Assembly: GCA_900111435.1 (NCBI GenBank)
Contig: FOIY01000005.1
Location: 124,001-188,000, forward strand
DNA: 64,000 bases
Source of the DNA: Ruminococcaceae bacterium KH2T8
GTDB taxonomy: Bacteria; Bacillota; Clostridia; Saccharofermentanales; Saccharofermentanaceae
Reading direction: 5' to 3'
Position 1 is the stretch's first letter. The number at the start of each line of letters is the position of its first letter. The notes under the pieces are model-generated. The model saw nothing but the letters and a program-made list of their open reading frames with translations, ran no database searches and was not told the origin of the DNA. Below, piece after piece: positions 25,146-34,927 of this stretch. The position numbers were made by a program, and so were the translations under genes.

Positions 25146-27146
25146 ATGAAAAGGACACTAGGGATAATTCTTACATCCTCAATGATGATGGCTCTCATGG
25201 CCGGCTGCAGTGTTGAAATGCAGGATACCGAGCCGAGCGAGAGCGAAGAGGTCATCGTTGAGCTCGAACCCGCAAGGGCACAGGACGATTACTACAGGTA
25301 CGTCAATCAGGAATTCTTCGACACGGCTGAGTTCCAGTACGGCCACCAGTCAGTGGACAGAGGATTCGATATCGATCTCATAAACGATGAAGTCGAGCAG
25401 GTGATCAACGAAGTCGCAGCAGGAAACGGTTATGTTCCCGGAAGCGAAGAAGACATCATAAAGCACGCTTACGATTACTACATGGCTTATGATTTCGAGA
25501 ATGAAGAGATCCCCGCAGATCTCATGGCAATGATCGAGGCGGTCGACGGAGTTACTACGGTAGACGAGCTCCTGGCAGTAGATGCACAGCTCGTGAGGGA
25601 CTACGGTATGAACGGTATGCTCCAGGCAGCTCCCGACATTAACCCCTTTAACCCTCAGGAAAAGGTCGTAAGGTTCTATCAGCTCTCGACAGTAATGAAT
25701 ACGGGCTTCACGGACATAAGAGATCAGGTCTACGCATTAGACAACATCAAGTCCGACGCGGCGGTAATAATGAACACCAGAGGCTACGATCAGGATACTT
25801 GCGACGAGTACGGTACGGAGCTTGCTTTCCTGGCACTCGACCTCTACGAAGCAACAGATCTTGATGCAGCGGAAGACGGACTTAACTACAGCTACTATCA
25901 CGTATATACGGCAGATGAGATCAATGAGATCTTCTCAAATATCGATCTTGCATCTTATCTTACGGACATCGGACTTACGTCCCCTTCGACATATACATAT
26001 TGTTCCAACGATCCTTCACAGATGCAGGCTCTTAACGCGATCCTCGTAGATGAGAATATCGATGCATTGAAGACATGGGAACTCGGACTTCTCTACAGTC
26101 AGTACATGAGATATATCGCACCTCACTATACCCAGCTCGCAAGCTATACCGGCAGGGATTATTCTACTCCCGAGGAGCAGGCTATAACTGAGATCAGCAC
26201 GATGTTCAAGGCAGAGACGGATTACCTCTATGTTCAGGAATTTTATTCTCCCGAGACGGATGCCGCATTAAGAGGCATGTGCGATGACATAAAGGAAGGC
26301 TATAGAGCTCTTATCAACGGTGCTACATGGCTCAGCGAAGATACAAGAGCAGAGCTCCTTATAAAGCTCGATAACATCGAATATGTAACGGCAATGGATC
26401 TTGAAAGACATGAGACTGAGAAGTATGCCGACATCTACGGAGCCAACTACTATGAGCTCACTCTTAATTATCAGAGAGTAAATTCGAGGGATATCGCGGC
26501 AAGCATCAATGAGCCCGTATCAAGAACGGAGCCTCAGATGTACATGCAGGATTTCAATGCATGCTACCAGCCTTCTTATAACAACGTAACTATCACGGCT
26601 GCCATCACGAATGCACCTTATTTCGACATCAATGCTGACTACTACACGAACCTCGGCGGTCTCGGCATGGTAATCGCTCACGAGATCGGACATGCTTTCG
26701 ACAGCAACTGCATCCTCTTTGACTCCACGGGAACATACGATCCTTCATGGATCTCTCAGGACGATATGGATACATTGGTCGCGAGAAACGAGCAGGCAGT
26801 TACATACTTCGAGGAAAACTTCACCGTATTCGGCGTATATCACGTAGACGGTGAGCAGACACTCGGTGAGAACTACGCAGACCTCGGTGCGATGGAGTGC
26901 ATCACATCACTTACACATAACGATGAAGAGAGAGTTCTCCTCTTCGAGAACTTCGCAACTATCTGGGGCGAGATGAGCACAGACTCCGCGATCATCGATC
27001 AGGTCGCTTACGATTGCCACAGCCCGGCAGTGATCAGAGTAAATGCGGTTCTTTCGACCGTGGATGCATTCTATGAGACGTATGACGTTCAGGAGGGCGA
27101 CGGAATGTATATCGCTCCCGAGAACAGGATCTCAAGATGGTATTGA
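25146..27146 (+). CDS. M13-family zinc metallopeptidase lipoprotein (PepO/neprilysin-like)
   Basis: A 666-residue exported endopeptidase. The lipobox LMAGC (about residue 21) anchors it outside the cell. The zinc site is VIAHEIGHAFD (HExxH) with the third ligand in GENYADLGAM (ExxAD), as in M13 enzymes. It should cleave oligopeptides at the cell surface. AAAGGAG lies before the ATG. A gap of only 16 bases separates it from the FtsX-type permease, suggesting that peptide handling and transport are linked. It is likely controlled by the divergent TetR regulator. Confidence 0.9.
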   Translation: MKRTLGIILTSSMMMALMAGCSVEMQDTEPSESEEVIVELEPARAQDDYYRYVNQEFFDTAEFQYGHQSVDRGFDIDLINDEVEQVINEVAAGNGYVPGSEEDIIKHAYDYYMAYDFENEEIPADLMAMIEAVDGVTTVDELLAVDAQLVRDYGMNGMLQAAPDINPFNPQEKVVRFYQLSTVMNTGFTDIRDQVYALDNIKSDAAVIMNTRGYDQDTCDEYGTELAFLALDLYEATDLDAAEDGLNYSYYHVYTADEINEIFSNIDLASYLTDIGLTSPSTYTYCSNDPSQMQALNAILVDENIDALKTWELGLLYSQYMRYIAPHYTQLASYTGRDYSTPEEQAITEISTMFKAETDYLYVQEFYSPETDAALRGMCDDIKEGYRALINGATWLSEDTRAELLIKLDNIEYVTAMDLERHETEKYADIYGANYYELTLNYQRVNSRDIAASINEPVSRTEPQMYMQDFNACYQPSYNNVTITAAITNAPYFDINADYYTNLGGLGMVIAHEIGHAFDSNCILFDSTGTYDPSWISQDDMDTLVARNEQAVTYFEENFTVFGVYHVDGEQTLGENYADLGAMECITSLTHNDEERVLLFENFATIWGEMSTDSAIIDQVAYDCHSPAVIRVNAVLSTVDAFYETYDVQEGDGMYIAPENRISRWY

Positions 27147-27162
27147 TGAGGTGGAATGAACA

Positions 27163-29613
27163 ATGAATATAGTATTAAAGAATTCACTTAAGAATGTTTT
27201 CGGAAAGCCTTTCCGCACATTGCTCGTAGTATTCGCGATCTTCATGTGCTGCCTTTGCGCATTGCTTTCCTTCGAATTTGGCGGAAGTATCACGAGGGTA
27301 TTTACCGAGTATCTCGGAAGCGTATCCCGTGCGGACATCATGGTAACATCGGGCGGAAGCGACCTTAATAACCTTCCCGAAGGCTTCCCCGAAGCAGATA
27401 CTCTCCCGATAGTAACTAACTGCGAGATGCTCTATAAGGACATCGACGGCGAGTACTGCTACGTAACAACTGATTATCTTAATATCTACGGTATCGATAT
27501 CGATAATGCGGTAGATATGGAATTCATCTCCCACATGGATATCGAGTACGGCGAGATCTACATCTCACAGGACTTCTCCGATGATTACGGCTACGAGGTC
27601 GGTGACAAGATCATTGTCCACGACAGAGCAGACGATGAGGTCGAGCTTACTATCGGCGGTATCTTCCCCGAAGAGACAAAGAATCCCATCCTTACAGGTA
27701 ACTGCGGTATCGTAAATATGGAGACAAGTGATGATCTCTCCTGCGGTTACAGGGATTGCGACACACTCTTTATCGACGTCAAGGACGACGCTCTCATCGA
27801 GGATGCCAAGGACCTTATCAAGGGTACATTCCCCGACGCGAGCACGACTGACCTTTTCCTTAGCGGCAGCGCAATGGACATCCTTAACGAGATCCGCGCA
27901 GTGTTCTACCTCATGTTCGCGGTAACATTCCTTCTCGTTATCTTCGTTACTGCATCTATCTGCAACAGGATCGTCAGCGAGAGAATGTCATTTATCGGTA
28001 CACTCAGAAGCCTCGGCATGAGCGTTCAGGGTACGACAAGGATCCTCCTTCTAGAGAATGTCCTCTATGCTCTCCTCGGAAGCGTTCCGGCAGTAGTCCT
28101 CTACGGACTCGTAAGAACTCCTCTTCTGAAGGCGCTCTTCACGACAGCAAGCGGAGAAGATATCCCGATCGCGGCTATCTCGGCTCCCCTTCTTATCTGG
28201 GTAGTCGTAGGAGCAGTACTTGTTGAGTGCATGATCCCCTTAAGAGCGATCCTCAAGGCTCTCAAGACTTCGATCAGAGACATCATCTTCGATAACAGAG
28301 ATACAGAGTATAAGTTCAGCAGATTTACTTTTGTCATGGGTCTTATCTGCCTCGCACTCGCAGTTCTGACATTCATCTTCAGATCGAGCTTCGTATGTGC
28401 GATCCTCTGCCTGGTAACAACGGTAAGCGCTCTCGCATCCCTTTTCCCGAGATTTTTAAAGCTCGTAACATCCGGCATCAAGAAGTTTGCAGATAAGAAC
28501 AATAAGCCCGCATGGTCACTCGCAGCAGTCGAGGCCATCTCACGAAAGGCTACAGTCGGAAACGGTGTCCTCTGTGCTACGGCTTCCGCAATGTGCATCG
28601 TAGTTTACGCACTTGCAGTGGGCATGTCCTCATCCCTTAGCGGTATCGCTTATGACTCCGACGTCGTTATCGGCTGCTCCAAGTCCGCTAAGTACTACTC
28701 CTACATCGACTATATCGATGGCGTATCCGACGTAGAGTACCTCTACTACTCAATGCAGGATTACGTATTGAACGATCAGGAAAAGGCTACTTACGGCATG
28801 GTCTACGGAGCTCCGGCAGGCGGATTTACTTACTACCACGGCTTCGATATCCCCGAAACATTCGAAGAGGGAACGATCCTCGTAGAAAAGTCTTATGCAG
28901 AGAAGAATGATCTCTCGGTAGGCGACGGGATCACGATCACGATCAACCCCGAGGGTGTATTCCCGATCATCAGGGATTATACGATCGGCGCGATCATCGA
29001 GAACAATCAGTACAACGAAGGTCTCACATCGATCGTTATCACTGAAGAGGAGTACAAGGCGATCTTCCGCGACACTCCCGGTGAGCTCCTCGTAAAGTGC
29101 GACGATCCCGAGGCAGTATCCGACGCTCTCGAGACATACGGTAAGGGTACATACTCTACGGTAAAGACAAATCAGGAGCTGATCGAGGAACAGGAGAACA
29201 ACAACAAGACCTCCAAGGTCATCATCACGGTCATCATCGTTATCGCCCTCGGCATGACGGCAATCGGTATGATCAGTAATCAGCTCATCGGATTCGAGGG
29301 CAGGAAGAAGGAATGTGCAGTAATGCTCTCAACGGCAATGGGCAGAGGAAAGCTCTCGAGCGTACTCTTACTCGAAGCATTCATCACGGCATTTACCGCA
29401 TCGGGCGTAGGTACGATCATAGGAACATTCCTTACGACGGTATTTAAGGCAGCAAGTGCCGACTCCGCTATCCCGGTAATGACACTCGAGATAGATCCCT
29501 TGAAGAACATCATATTCTTCGTCCTTCTGACACTGGTATTTACCGGAACGGTCCTTTTCCCCATAAAGAACCTCAAGAAGATGAAGATCTCAGAGCAGAT
29601 CAAGTACGAATAA
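27163..29613 (+). CDS. FtsX-type ABC transporter permease (two FtsX domains)
   Basis: An 816-residue membrane protein of the MacB/LolCE-like class. An N-terminal helix (about 18-40) is followed by a large external domain (about 45-240), three helices (about 250-375, first FtsX domain), a further helix pair (about 390-425), a second external domain (about 470-665) and three C-terminal helices (about 680-800). Such proteins act as mechanotransmission exporters or lipoprotein extractors rather than classic importers. It works with the ATPase at 29648. Confidence 0.88.
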   Translation: MNIVLKNSLKNVFGKPFRTLLVVFAIFMCCLCALLSFEFGGSITRVFTEYLGSVSRADIMVTSGGSDLNNLPEGFPEADTLPIVTNCEMLYKDIDGEYCYVTTDYLNIYGIDIDNAVDMEFISHMDIEYGEIYISQDFSDDYGYEVGDKIIVHDRADDEVELTIGGIFPEETKNPILTGNCGIVNMETSDDLSCGYRDCDTLFIDVKDDALIEDAKDLIKGTFPDASTTDLFLSGSAMDILNEIRAVFYLMFAVTFLLVIFVTASICNRIVSERMSFIGTLRSLGMSVQGTTRILLLENVLYALLGSVPAVVLYGLVRTPLLKALFTTASGEDIPIAAISAPLLIWVVVGAVLVECMIPLRAILKALKTSIRDIIFDNRDTEYKFSRFTFVMGLICLALAVLTFIFRSSFVCAILCLVTTVSALASLFPRFLKLVTSGIKKFADKNNKPAWSLAAVEAISRKATVGNGVLCATASAMCIVVYALAVGMSSSLSGIAYDSDVVIGCSKSAKYYSYIDYIDGVSDVEYLYYSMQDYVLNDQEKATYGMVYGAPAGGFTYYHGFDIPETFEEGTILVEKSYAEKNDLSVGDGITITINPEGVFPIIRDYTIGAIIENNQYNEGLTSIVITEEEYKAIFRDTPGELLVKCDDPEAVSDALETYGKGTYSTVKTNQELIEEQENNNKTSKVIITVIIVIALGMTAIGMISNQLIGFEGRKKECAVMLSTAMGRGKLSSVLLLEAFITAFTASGVGTIIGTFLTTVFKAASADSAIPVMTLEIDPLKNIIFFVLLTLVFTGTVLFPIKNLKKMKISEQIKYE

Positions 29614-29647
29614 GATTCAGATACAGATACATTGGAGGAACAATAAA

Positions 29648-30340
29648 ATGAACACTGAGACAAATACAAATACAATTATTGAAGTAAATAACGTAAGCAA
29701 GACATTCGGTAAGGCAGGTAACCTCAATCAGGTATTAAACGGAGCATCCCTGTCAGTAAAGGAAGGAGAGTTTGTATCCCTCATGGGTGCATCGGGCTCC
29801 GGAAAGTCCACACTCCTTTACCTCATCGGAGGTCTCGACAGAAATTTCGAAGGCAACATCTCCCTCTGCGGCAAGGACATCGGATCCTTAAAGGACAAGG
29901 AGCTCTCTGACTTAAGGCTCAAGAACATGGGATTCGTATTCCAGTTCTATAACCTCGTAATGAACCTCAACGTAGAGGACAATATCCTTCTTCCCCAGAC
30001 GATCAACGGCAAGAAGAAGTCAGAGCTCAAGGAGCAGCTCGACGAGATCCTCGAGATCACGGGCCTTACGGAGAAGAGAAAGTCGATGCCTTCCATGCTC
30101 TCGGGTGGTCAGCAGCAGAGAGTTGCAGTAGCAAGAGCAGTCCTCGGAAATCCCAAGATCATCCTCGCAGATGAGCCCACGGGTAACCTCGACTCCGCTT
30201 CCACAAAGGAGATCATGGAGCTCTTCGCAAGACTTAATAAGGAGAAGGGACTTACATTCCTTCAGGTTACTCACTCCGAGAAGTGTGCCGAGTACGGCAC
30301 GAGAACTGTCATCCTCGACAGCGGAAAGACAGTTGGATAA
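29648..30340 (+). CDS. ABC transporter ATP-binding protein (LolD/MacB type)
   Basis: A 230-residue ATPase. Walker A is GASGSGKST, signature LSGGQQQRVAVARAV, Walker B ILADEPTGNLD and switch QVTHSEKCA. These are the hallmarks of the LolD/MacB subfamily that pairs with FtsX-type permeases. GGAGG lies 9-10 bases before the ATG. It is the last gene of the peptidase operon. Confidence 0.93.
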   Translation: MNTETNTNTIIEVNNVSKTFGKAGNLNQVLNGASLSVKEGEFVSLMGASGSGKSTLLYLIGGLDRNFEGNISLCGKDIGSLKDKELSDLRLKNMGFVFQFYNLVMNLNVEDNILLPQTINGKKKSELKEQLDEILEITGLTEKRKSMPSMLSGGQQQRVAVARAVLGNPKIILADEPTGNLDSASTKEIMELFARLNKEKGLTFLQVTHSEKCAEYGTRTVILDSGKTVG

Positions 30341-30368
30341 GCCTTCCTAAACCAAATTCTCTATAGAA

Positions 30369-30407
30369 AAGAGGCAGTTCATGCACATGCATGGGCTGCT
30401 TCTTTTT
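30369..30407 (+). terminator. Terminator of the peptidase/FtsX operon
   Basis: A 16-base-pair stem with three G-U pairs (30369-30384 with 30389-30404) and a 4-base loop, ending in TTTTT. Confidence 0.85.
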
Positions 30408-30528
30408 GAATGTTAGTATTTTTTGTCATTTGCCGTTGATTATCAAATGAATTTGTTGTTATTATTACTTGTAATGTAATTGTAAGGTGATAGAATCACG
30501 TAGTGATAAATTTTAGGAGATTCGGAAA

Positions 30529-30984
30529 ATGAGTAATGTTAAGGCTAAAGCATGGGGTTATATTGCAGCTTGCGCTGTTTTCGCGCTTTCTATCTTTCTC
30601 CCTTTCATGAGGGTTGAAGTTGATTTCGATATCACCGATCCCTACATCAGGGTCGTAAGAGTCGGATCTCATCTTATAGGTCTGGCTATCGTACTCCTCA
30701 CGGTCTGGGGAATATATATCGCTTTGAAGGGCCAGAAGAAGCTGGCTGTCATCCCGAGCATCAGTGCATTCGCGCTCGCAGTCATCGCAATGGTGAGCCT
30801 TACCATGAGCTCCAAGGATTTCGACGGTATCTTCCTCGTATTGGGCGATGAGTCTTACTACATCACGGATATCTGCACGAGCATGCACGCACATGTCGCT
30901 CCCGGACTCTTCGTTACGATCATTGCAAGTATCGCGATGGTAGTTATGGGATTCTTCCTTTATTCAGCTGAAGAGGAATACTGA
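30529..30984 (+). CDS. Four-helix membrane protein, unknown function
   Basis: A 151-residue integral membrane protein with helices at about 9-28, 45-65, 75-95 and 122-146. A short acidic external loop (VEVDFDITDPYIR) lies after the first helix and an acidic EEEY tail ends the protein. I do not recognise the family. AGGAG precedes the ATG at normal spacing. It is monocistronic, with a terminator at 31012. Confidence 0.65.
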   Translation: MSNVKAKAWGYIAACAVFALSIFLPFMRVEVDFDITDPYIRVVRVGSHLIGLAIVLLTVWGIYIALKGQKKLAVIPSISAFALAVIAMVSLTMSSKDFDGIFLVLGDESYYITDICTSMHAHVAPGLFVTIIASIAMVVMGFFLYSAEEEY

Positions 30985-31011
30985 TAAATCTATTGGTTTT
31001 TGTTACTAACG

Positions 31012-31047
31012 GACGCTTCGCGGACTATACGCCGCGGGGCGTCTTTT
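31012..31047 (+). terminator. Terminator after the four-helix membrane protein
   Basis: A 12-base-pair stem (31012-31023 with 31032-31043, two G-U) is followed by TTTT. It lies at the end of the convergent AraC-type gene. Confidence 0.75.
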
Positions 31048-31789
31048 ATATTGCGTCGCCCGACATCTCGCGGTATTTCCTGGGCGTGACCTTGCACTCC
31101 TGCGTGAAGACCTTGGTAAAGTAACTCTGGCTCGGGAATGCCAGGGCGTTAGAGATCCACATTATCGGGTAGTCGGAATAAGAGAGCATATTTCGCGCGG
31201 TCTCAATCTTCTTGAGTAATATATAGCGCGATACGGTCATGCCGGTCTCTTTTCGAAAGAGCCTCGAAAGGTAAGAGCTGCTAAGTGACGTCAGATCACA
31301 AAGATCCTCCATCTTTATCCTCGTATCGAGGTGCTCAAGGATATAGTCGATGCATTTCGTGATCTGCTTGGAATAGATATGTTCGTGGTTCAGCTCTCGC
31401 ATCCTCTTGGCATAAGCGATGCACATCTCGTCGTGTATGACGGATATCTTGTCGATCGAATCGGCGAGGTCGGCTCTTCCTATATAGTAGTCGCTCATCT
31501 CATAAGATTCCGACAGCTGCATGCCGCCCGTTACACAGACCCTGGCGATCATGGCGGCGGAGATGACGAAGTGATATTTCATGTTGCGAAGGGCATTCTT
31601 CGAGAGGACTCCGAGACCCTGCTTCTTATGGAATTCTTCCTCTTTGCAGAGCTTTTCGACGCGCTTAACATCGCCTGTCTTTATGGCCGCATAAAAGTCC
31701 ATCTCGGGTAGGAAGGGAGCATGGATCGTATGCGTTTCCTTCTCGAGGTATTTCCTGTACTGGACATGACTTTGGTGTTTGTCGTTCAT
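31046..31789 (-). CDS. AraC-family transcriptional regulator
   Basis: A 247-residue activator. The C-terminal 100 residues form the double helix-turn-helix: RIKMEDLCDLTSLSSSYLSR, LFRKETGMTVSRYILLKKIE, ISNALAFPSQSYFTKVF, then KVTPRKYR. The N-terminal half lacks a recognisable cupin or PBP fold. The gene is divergent from the GH16 glucanase, with a 20-base direct repeat between them, so it most likely activates that gene in response to a glucan breakdown signal (inference). Confidence 0.88.
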   Translation of the reverse strand: MNDKHQSHVQYRKYLEKETHTIHAPFLPEMDFYAAIKTGDVKRVEKLCKEEEFHKKQGLGVLSKNALRNMKYHFVISAAMIARVCVTGGMQLSESYEMSDYYIGRADLADSIDKISVIHDEMCIAYAKRMRELNHEHIYSKQITKCIDYILEHLDTRIKMEDLCDLTSLSSSYLSRLFRKETGMTVSRYILLKKIETARNMLSYSDYPIMWISNALAFPSQSYFTKVFTQECKVTPRKYREMSGDAI

Positions 31790-31813
31790 GGCACTTTCAC
31801 CTCATTTATATTG

Positions 31814-31852
31814 TATCACCAAAACATAAATTATCGCACCAAAAAGACATAA
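31814..31852. promoter_or_regulatory. Direct-repeat operator between AraC regulator and GH16 gene
   Basis: CACCAAAA occurs at 31817-31824 and again at 31837-31844, exactly 20 bases apart, each preceded by TATC and followed by ACATAA. Two same-face direct repeats are typical AraC-family sites. I could not define the -10 with confidence. Confidence 0.55.
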
Positions 31853-31915
31853 GTGCCCCACGGCTTATGCTATTTTGTGATTACAGACATCAGAGCTTAT
31901 ACGGAGGAGTCTTTT

Positions 31916-33325
31916 ATGCACAAGAAGAGAACTTTGACGATGGCAGTCAGCGGTATTCTCTGCCTGTCATTTCTGACGGCCTGCAGCAATGAAGCAGGAG
32001 GCGAGACGCTCGTTTCGGATGTGGTGACATCAGTAACCGAAGGAGCAGGTACGGTAACTCCCGAGATCGAAGGCTACAATATCCTTTGGAGCGACGAGTT
32101 CGACGGGGATACACTCGATGAGACGATCTGGAACAGAGAGCTTCGCGAGCCCGGCTGGACCAATAACGAGCTTCAGGAGTACACGGCTTCCGATGACAAT
32201 ATCTTCGTAAGCGACGGTCATCTGACATTAAGAGCATTAAAGACCGAGGAGAACGGCAGTACATACTACACCTCCGGTAAGGTCAATTCCCAGAATAAAG
32301 CAGACTTCCAGTACGGTAAGGTAGTCGTAAGCGCCAAGGTTCCCGAAGGACAGGGACTGTGGCCGGCTATCTGGATGATGCCGCAGGACGAGAGCTACTA
32401 CGGACAGTGGCCCAAGTGCGGTGAGATCGACATCATGGAAGTTCTTTGCAATGATACGACTACTTCTTATTCGACCATTCACTACGGTGAACCTCATGCG
32501 GAGCAGCAGGGAACACTTACCCTCGAAGAGGGCAGTTTCTCTTCCGACTTCCATGAGTATTCCGTAGAGTGGGAACCCGGCGAGATGAGATTTTATACGG
32601 ACGGCATCCTCGTTCTTACGGTCAACGACTGGTTCACGGCCGAGGAAGGTCAGGACGATAAGCCTTATCCCGCACCTTTCGATCAGCCTTTCTTCGTACA
32701 GATGAACCTCGCGGTCGGCGGTGACTGGCCCGGCGATCCCGATGAGACGACTGATTTTGACAATGCAGAGTTCCAGATCGACTACGTCCGCGTATATCAG
32801 AAGGACGAATACGATACGAATGTATCCAAGCCCGAGATGGTGTTCAGAGAGCCTCTCGCAGACGGCAACTATATCTATAACGGTGACTTCTCCGTGGCTG
32901 AGAACCTTGACGATGAAGAAGACTGGTTCTTCCTCCTCTTTAACGGCGGCGTGGGCGAAGCGGTGATCGAGGACAACCAGATCATCATATCTTCGACCAA
33001 TGACGGTACGGAGGAATATTCGGTACAGCTGGTCCAGCCTGACCTGCCCGTACGGGATGAGCACACCTATCGAGTCTCGTTCGATATCAGATCCGACGAG
33101 GAAAGAGATGTAGTCGTCTGCGTTTCTGCACCACATGCGGGCTGGATACGATATCTCCCCGATACGGCGGTCGATGTCGGTCCTGAGTGGACGACCTATA
33201 CTTTCGAGTTCACGTCAGACCAGAAGGACGATAACTACGGAAGACTCGAATTCAATATGGGTAACCACGGCTACACCTCCACGGTCTACATCACGAATGT
33301 AACCTACGAGGACATCACTGAATAA
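31916..33325 (+). CDS. GH16 beta-glucanase lipoprotein with C-terminal CBM
   Basis: A 469-residue exported endoglucanase (laminarinase/lichenase type). The lipobox SFLTAC (about residue 24) tethers it to the cell. The GH16 domain covers about 55-290, with the catalytic motif GEIDIMEVL, in which the two Glu are nucleophile and acid/base. WPAIWMMP and QPFFVQMNLAVGGDWPG are also family hallmarks. Residues about 315-469 (YIYNGDFSVAENLDDEEDWF, later HTYRVSFDIRSDEERDVVV) are a CBM4_9-type carbohydrate-binding module. GGAGG precedes ATG 31916, which is preferred over the upstream frame start because the signal peptide begins there. Confidence 0.93.
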   Translation: MHKKRTLTMAVSGILCLSFLTACSNEAGGETLVSDVVTSVTEGAGTVTPEIEGYNILWSDEFDGDTLDETIWNRELREPGWTNNELQEYTASDDNIFVSDGHLTLRALKTEENGSTYYTSGKVNSQNKADFQYGKVVVSAKVPEGQGLWPAIWMMPQDESYYGQWPKCGEIDIMEVLCNDTTTSYSTIHYGEPHAEQQGTLTLEEGSFSSDFHEYSVEWEPGEMRFYTDGILVLTVNDWFTAEEGQDDKPYPAPFDQPFFVQMNLAVGGDWPGDPDETTDFDNAEFQIDYVRVYQKDEYDTNVSKPEMVFREPLADGNYIYNGDFSVAENLDDEEDWFFLLFNGGVGEAVIEDNQIIISSTNDGTEEYSVQLVQPDLPVRDEHTYRVSFDIRSDEERDVVVCVSAPHAGWIRYLPDTAVDVGPEWTTYTFEFTSDQKDDNYGRLEFNMGNHGYTSTVYITNVTYEDITE

Positions 33326-33359
33326 AGCACACACAACATAAGATCTGGAGTATATGTGA

Positions 33360-33391
33360 GGGGCGTTTCCTTTTATCGGGAGATGCCCCTT
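33360..33391 (+). terminator. Terminator candidate after the GH16 gene
   Basis: An 11-base-pair stem (33360-33370 with 33379-33389, two G-U) and 8-base loop. The U-tract is short (TTA), so efficiency may be low. Confidence 0.55.
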
Positions 33392-33432
33392 ACAAATGCG
33401 GTAAAAATCTGGTGATCTTTGATCCTTAGAGC

Positions 33433-33459
33433 TTGAAAACGGTCTCGTTGTGCTATAGT
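33433..33459 (+). promoter_or_regulatory. Promoter of the uracil/xanthine permease gene
   Basis: TTGAAA at 33433-33438 and TATAGT at 33454-33459, the latter preceded by TGC (extended -10). The 15-base spacing is short but compensated by the extended element. No purine riboswitch fold was found in the leader. Confidence 0.5.
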
Positions 33460-33498
33460 GAAATTGTGTGAATCAATTACTTTCCAAGGAGGTTCGTT

Positions 33499-34812
33499 AT
33501 GGGTGAAAACAAAGGCGGGATATACGACGCTCGAACGCTCGGCTATCCCAAGATGATCGTGCTCGGACTTCAGCATATCTTTGCGATGTTCGGAGCAACT
33601 GTTCTCGTTCCCGCTCTGACGGGATTATCGGTATCGGCAACACTTCTCTTCGCAGGCCTCGGAACATTGCTGTTCCACTTTCTGACCAAGGGCAAGGTGC
33701 CTGCATTCTTAGGTTCTTCATTTGCATTTATCGGAGGTTATGCGGCTATCGCGCCGAACGGCGAAAAGGAGCTTCTTCCTTATGCGTGTTTGGGTGTTGC
33801 GGCAGCGAGCCTTCTTTACCTGGTCCTCGCGGCTTTGATCAAGGCATTCGGCCAGAAGACTGTAATGAGATTCTTCCCGCCCATCGTAACGGGTCCCATC
33901 ATCATCGCGATCGGACTTACGCTCTCGTCTTCCGCTATCGACAACTGTAAGCAGAACTGGCTCGTAGCGCTCGTAGCTATCCTCGTAGTCATAGTCTGTA
34001 ACGTATTCGGAAAGGGAATGATAAAGATCGTTCCCATCATCTTGGGTGTCATCGCTTCTTATGTATGCGCCCTGGTATTCGGACTTGTTGACTTTACTCC
34101 CGTATCCGAGGCCGCATGGATAGGAATGCCGTTCTCCATGGACGATACGGCCTTTGCGATCGCCAGGGCTCCCAACCATTCGTTGATCGTCACGGCGCTT
34201 ATCTCCATCATGCCCATCGCTCTTGCAACGATGGTAGAGCATATCGGTGATATCTCGGCTATCTCCTCTACGACTGAGAAGAACTTCATCGAGGACCCGG
34301 GTCTTCACAGGACACTCGTAGGCGACGGTCTTGCGACACTCATCGCATCGCTCTTCGGAGCTCCCGCCAATACTACATACGGCGAGAACACTGGCGTTCT
34401 GTCGCTCACCCAGGTATACGATCCCGCAGTTATCAGGATCGCGGCCGCTTTCGCAGTCCTCCTTTCATTCTTCCCGAAGTTCTCGGCGCTCATCGCGACG
34501 ATGCCCGCTGCTACCGTCGGAGGCGTATCGATCGTACTCTACGGTATGATCTCCGCTGTCGGCGTAAGAAACGTAGTCGAGAATCAGATCGACTTCAGCA
34601 AGAGCAGGAATATCATCATCGCAGCCCTGATCCTCGGACTGTCGATCGGTGTCAATTACTCGGGTGCCATCACATTTAACATAGGAGTCGTTACGGTATC
34701 CCTTTCGGGTCTTGCGATCGGTGCTCTCGTAGGTATCATATTCAATGCTCTCCTTCCTCTTGAAGAGAATGATCAGAAGATGCCGAACAAGTTATTTAAG
34801 GCCGAAGAGTAA
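33499..34812 (+). CDS. uraA: Uracil-xanthine permease (NCS2 family)
   Basis: A 437-residue nucleobase transporter with about 12-14 membrane segments. GLQHIFAMFGATVLVPALTG at the start, FLGSSFAFIGGY, and the substrate-site region ALATMVEHIGDISAISSTTEKNF, then APANTTYGENTGVLSLTQVYDP, are NCS2 signatures close to UraA/PyrP. The Glu in VEHIGD and the GENTG Glu match the binding residues of UraA. It imports uracil (or xanthine) with protons. AAGGAGG lies nine bases before the ATG. It is monocistronic. Confidence 0.9.
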   Translation: MGENKGGIYDARTLGYPKMIVLGLQHIFAMFGATVLVPALTGLSVSATLLFAGLGTLLFHFLTKGKVPAFLGSSFAFIGGYAAIAPNGEKELLPYACLGVAAASLLYLVLAALIKAFGQKTVMRFFPPIVTGPIIIAIGLTLSSSAIDNCKQNWLVALVAILVVIVCNVFGKGMIKIVPIILGVIASYVCALVFGLVDFTPVSEAAWIGMPFSMDDTAFAIARAPNHSLIVTALISIMPIALATMVEHIGDISAISSTTEKNFIEDPGLHRTLVGDGLATLIASLFGAPANTTYGENTGVLSLTQVYDPAVIRIAAAFAVLLSFFPKFSALIATMPAATVGGVSIVLYGMISAVGVRNVVENQIDFSKSRNIIIAALILGLSIGVNYSGAITFNIGVVTVSLSGLAIGALVGIIFNALLPLEENDQKMPNKLFKAEE

Positions 34813-34841
34813 TTTATAAGAGTCGTTATAAAATTTTATTG

Positions 34842-34870
34842 AAGAACAGCCCCCGCGGCTGTTCTTTTTT
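34842..34870 (+). terminator. Terminator of uraA
   Basis: A 10-base-pair stem (34842-34851 with 34857-34866), 5-base loop and TTTTTT. Confidence 0.85.
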
Positions 34871-34927
34871 ATCTTTAACAATGTTAAAATCATTAAAGAG
34901 TTTGTGTGAAGAAGGTATGGGATCTAT

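Noticed and set aside
33392-33498. Purine riboswitch upstream of the uracil/xanthine permease
   Set aside because: The three-helix purine aptamer core and its conserved junction bases are not present.
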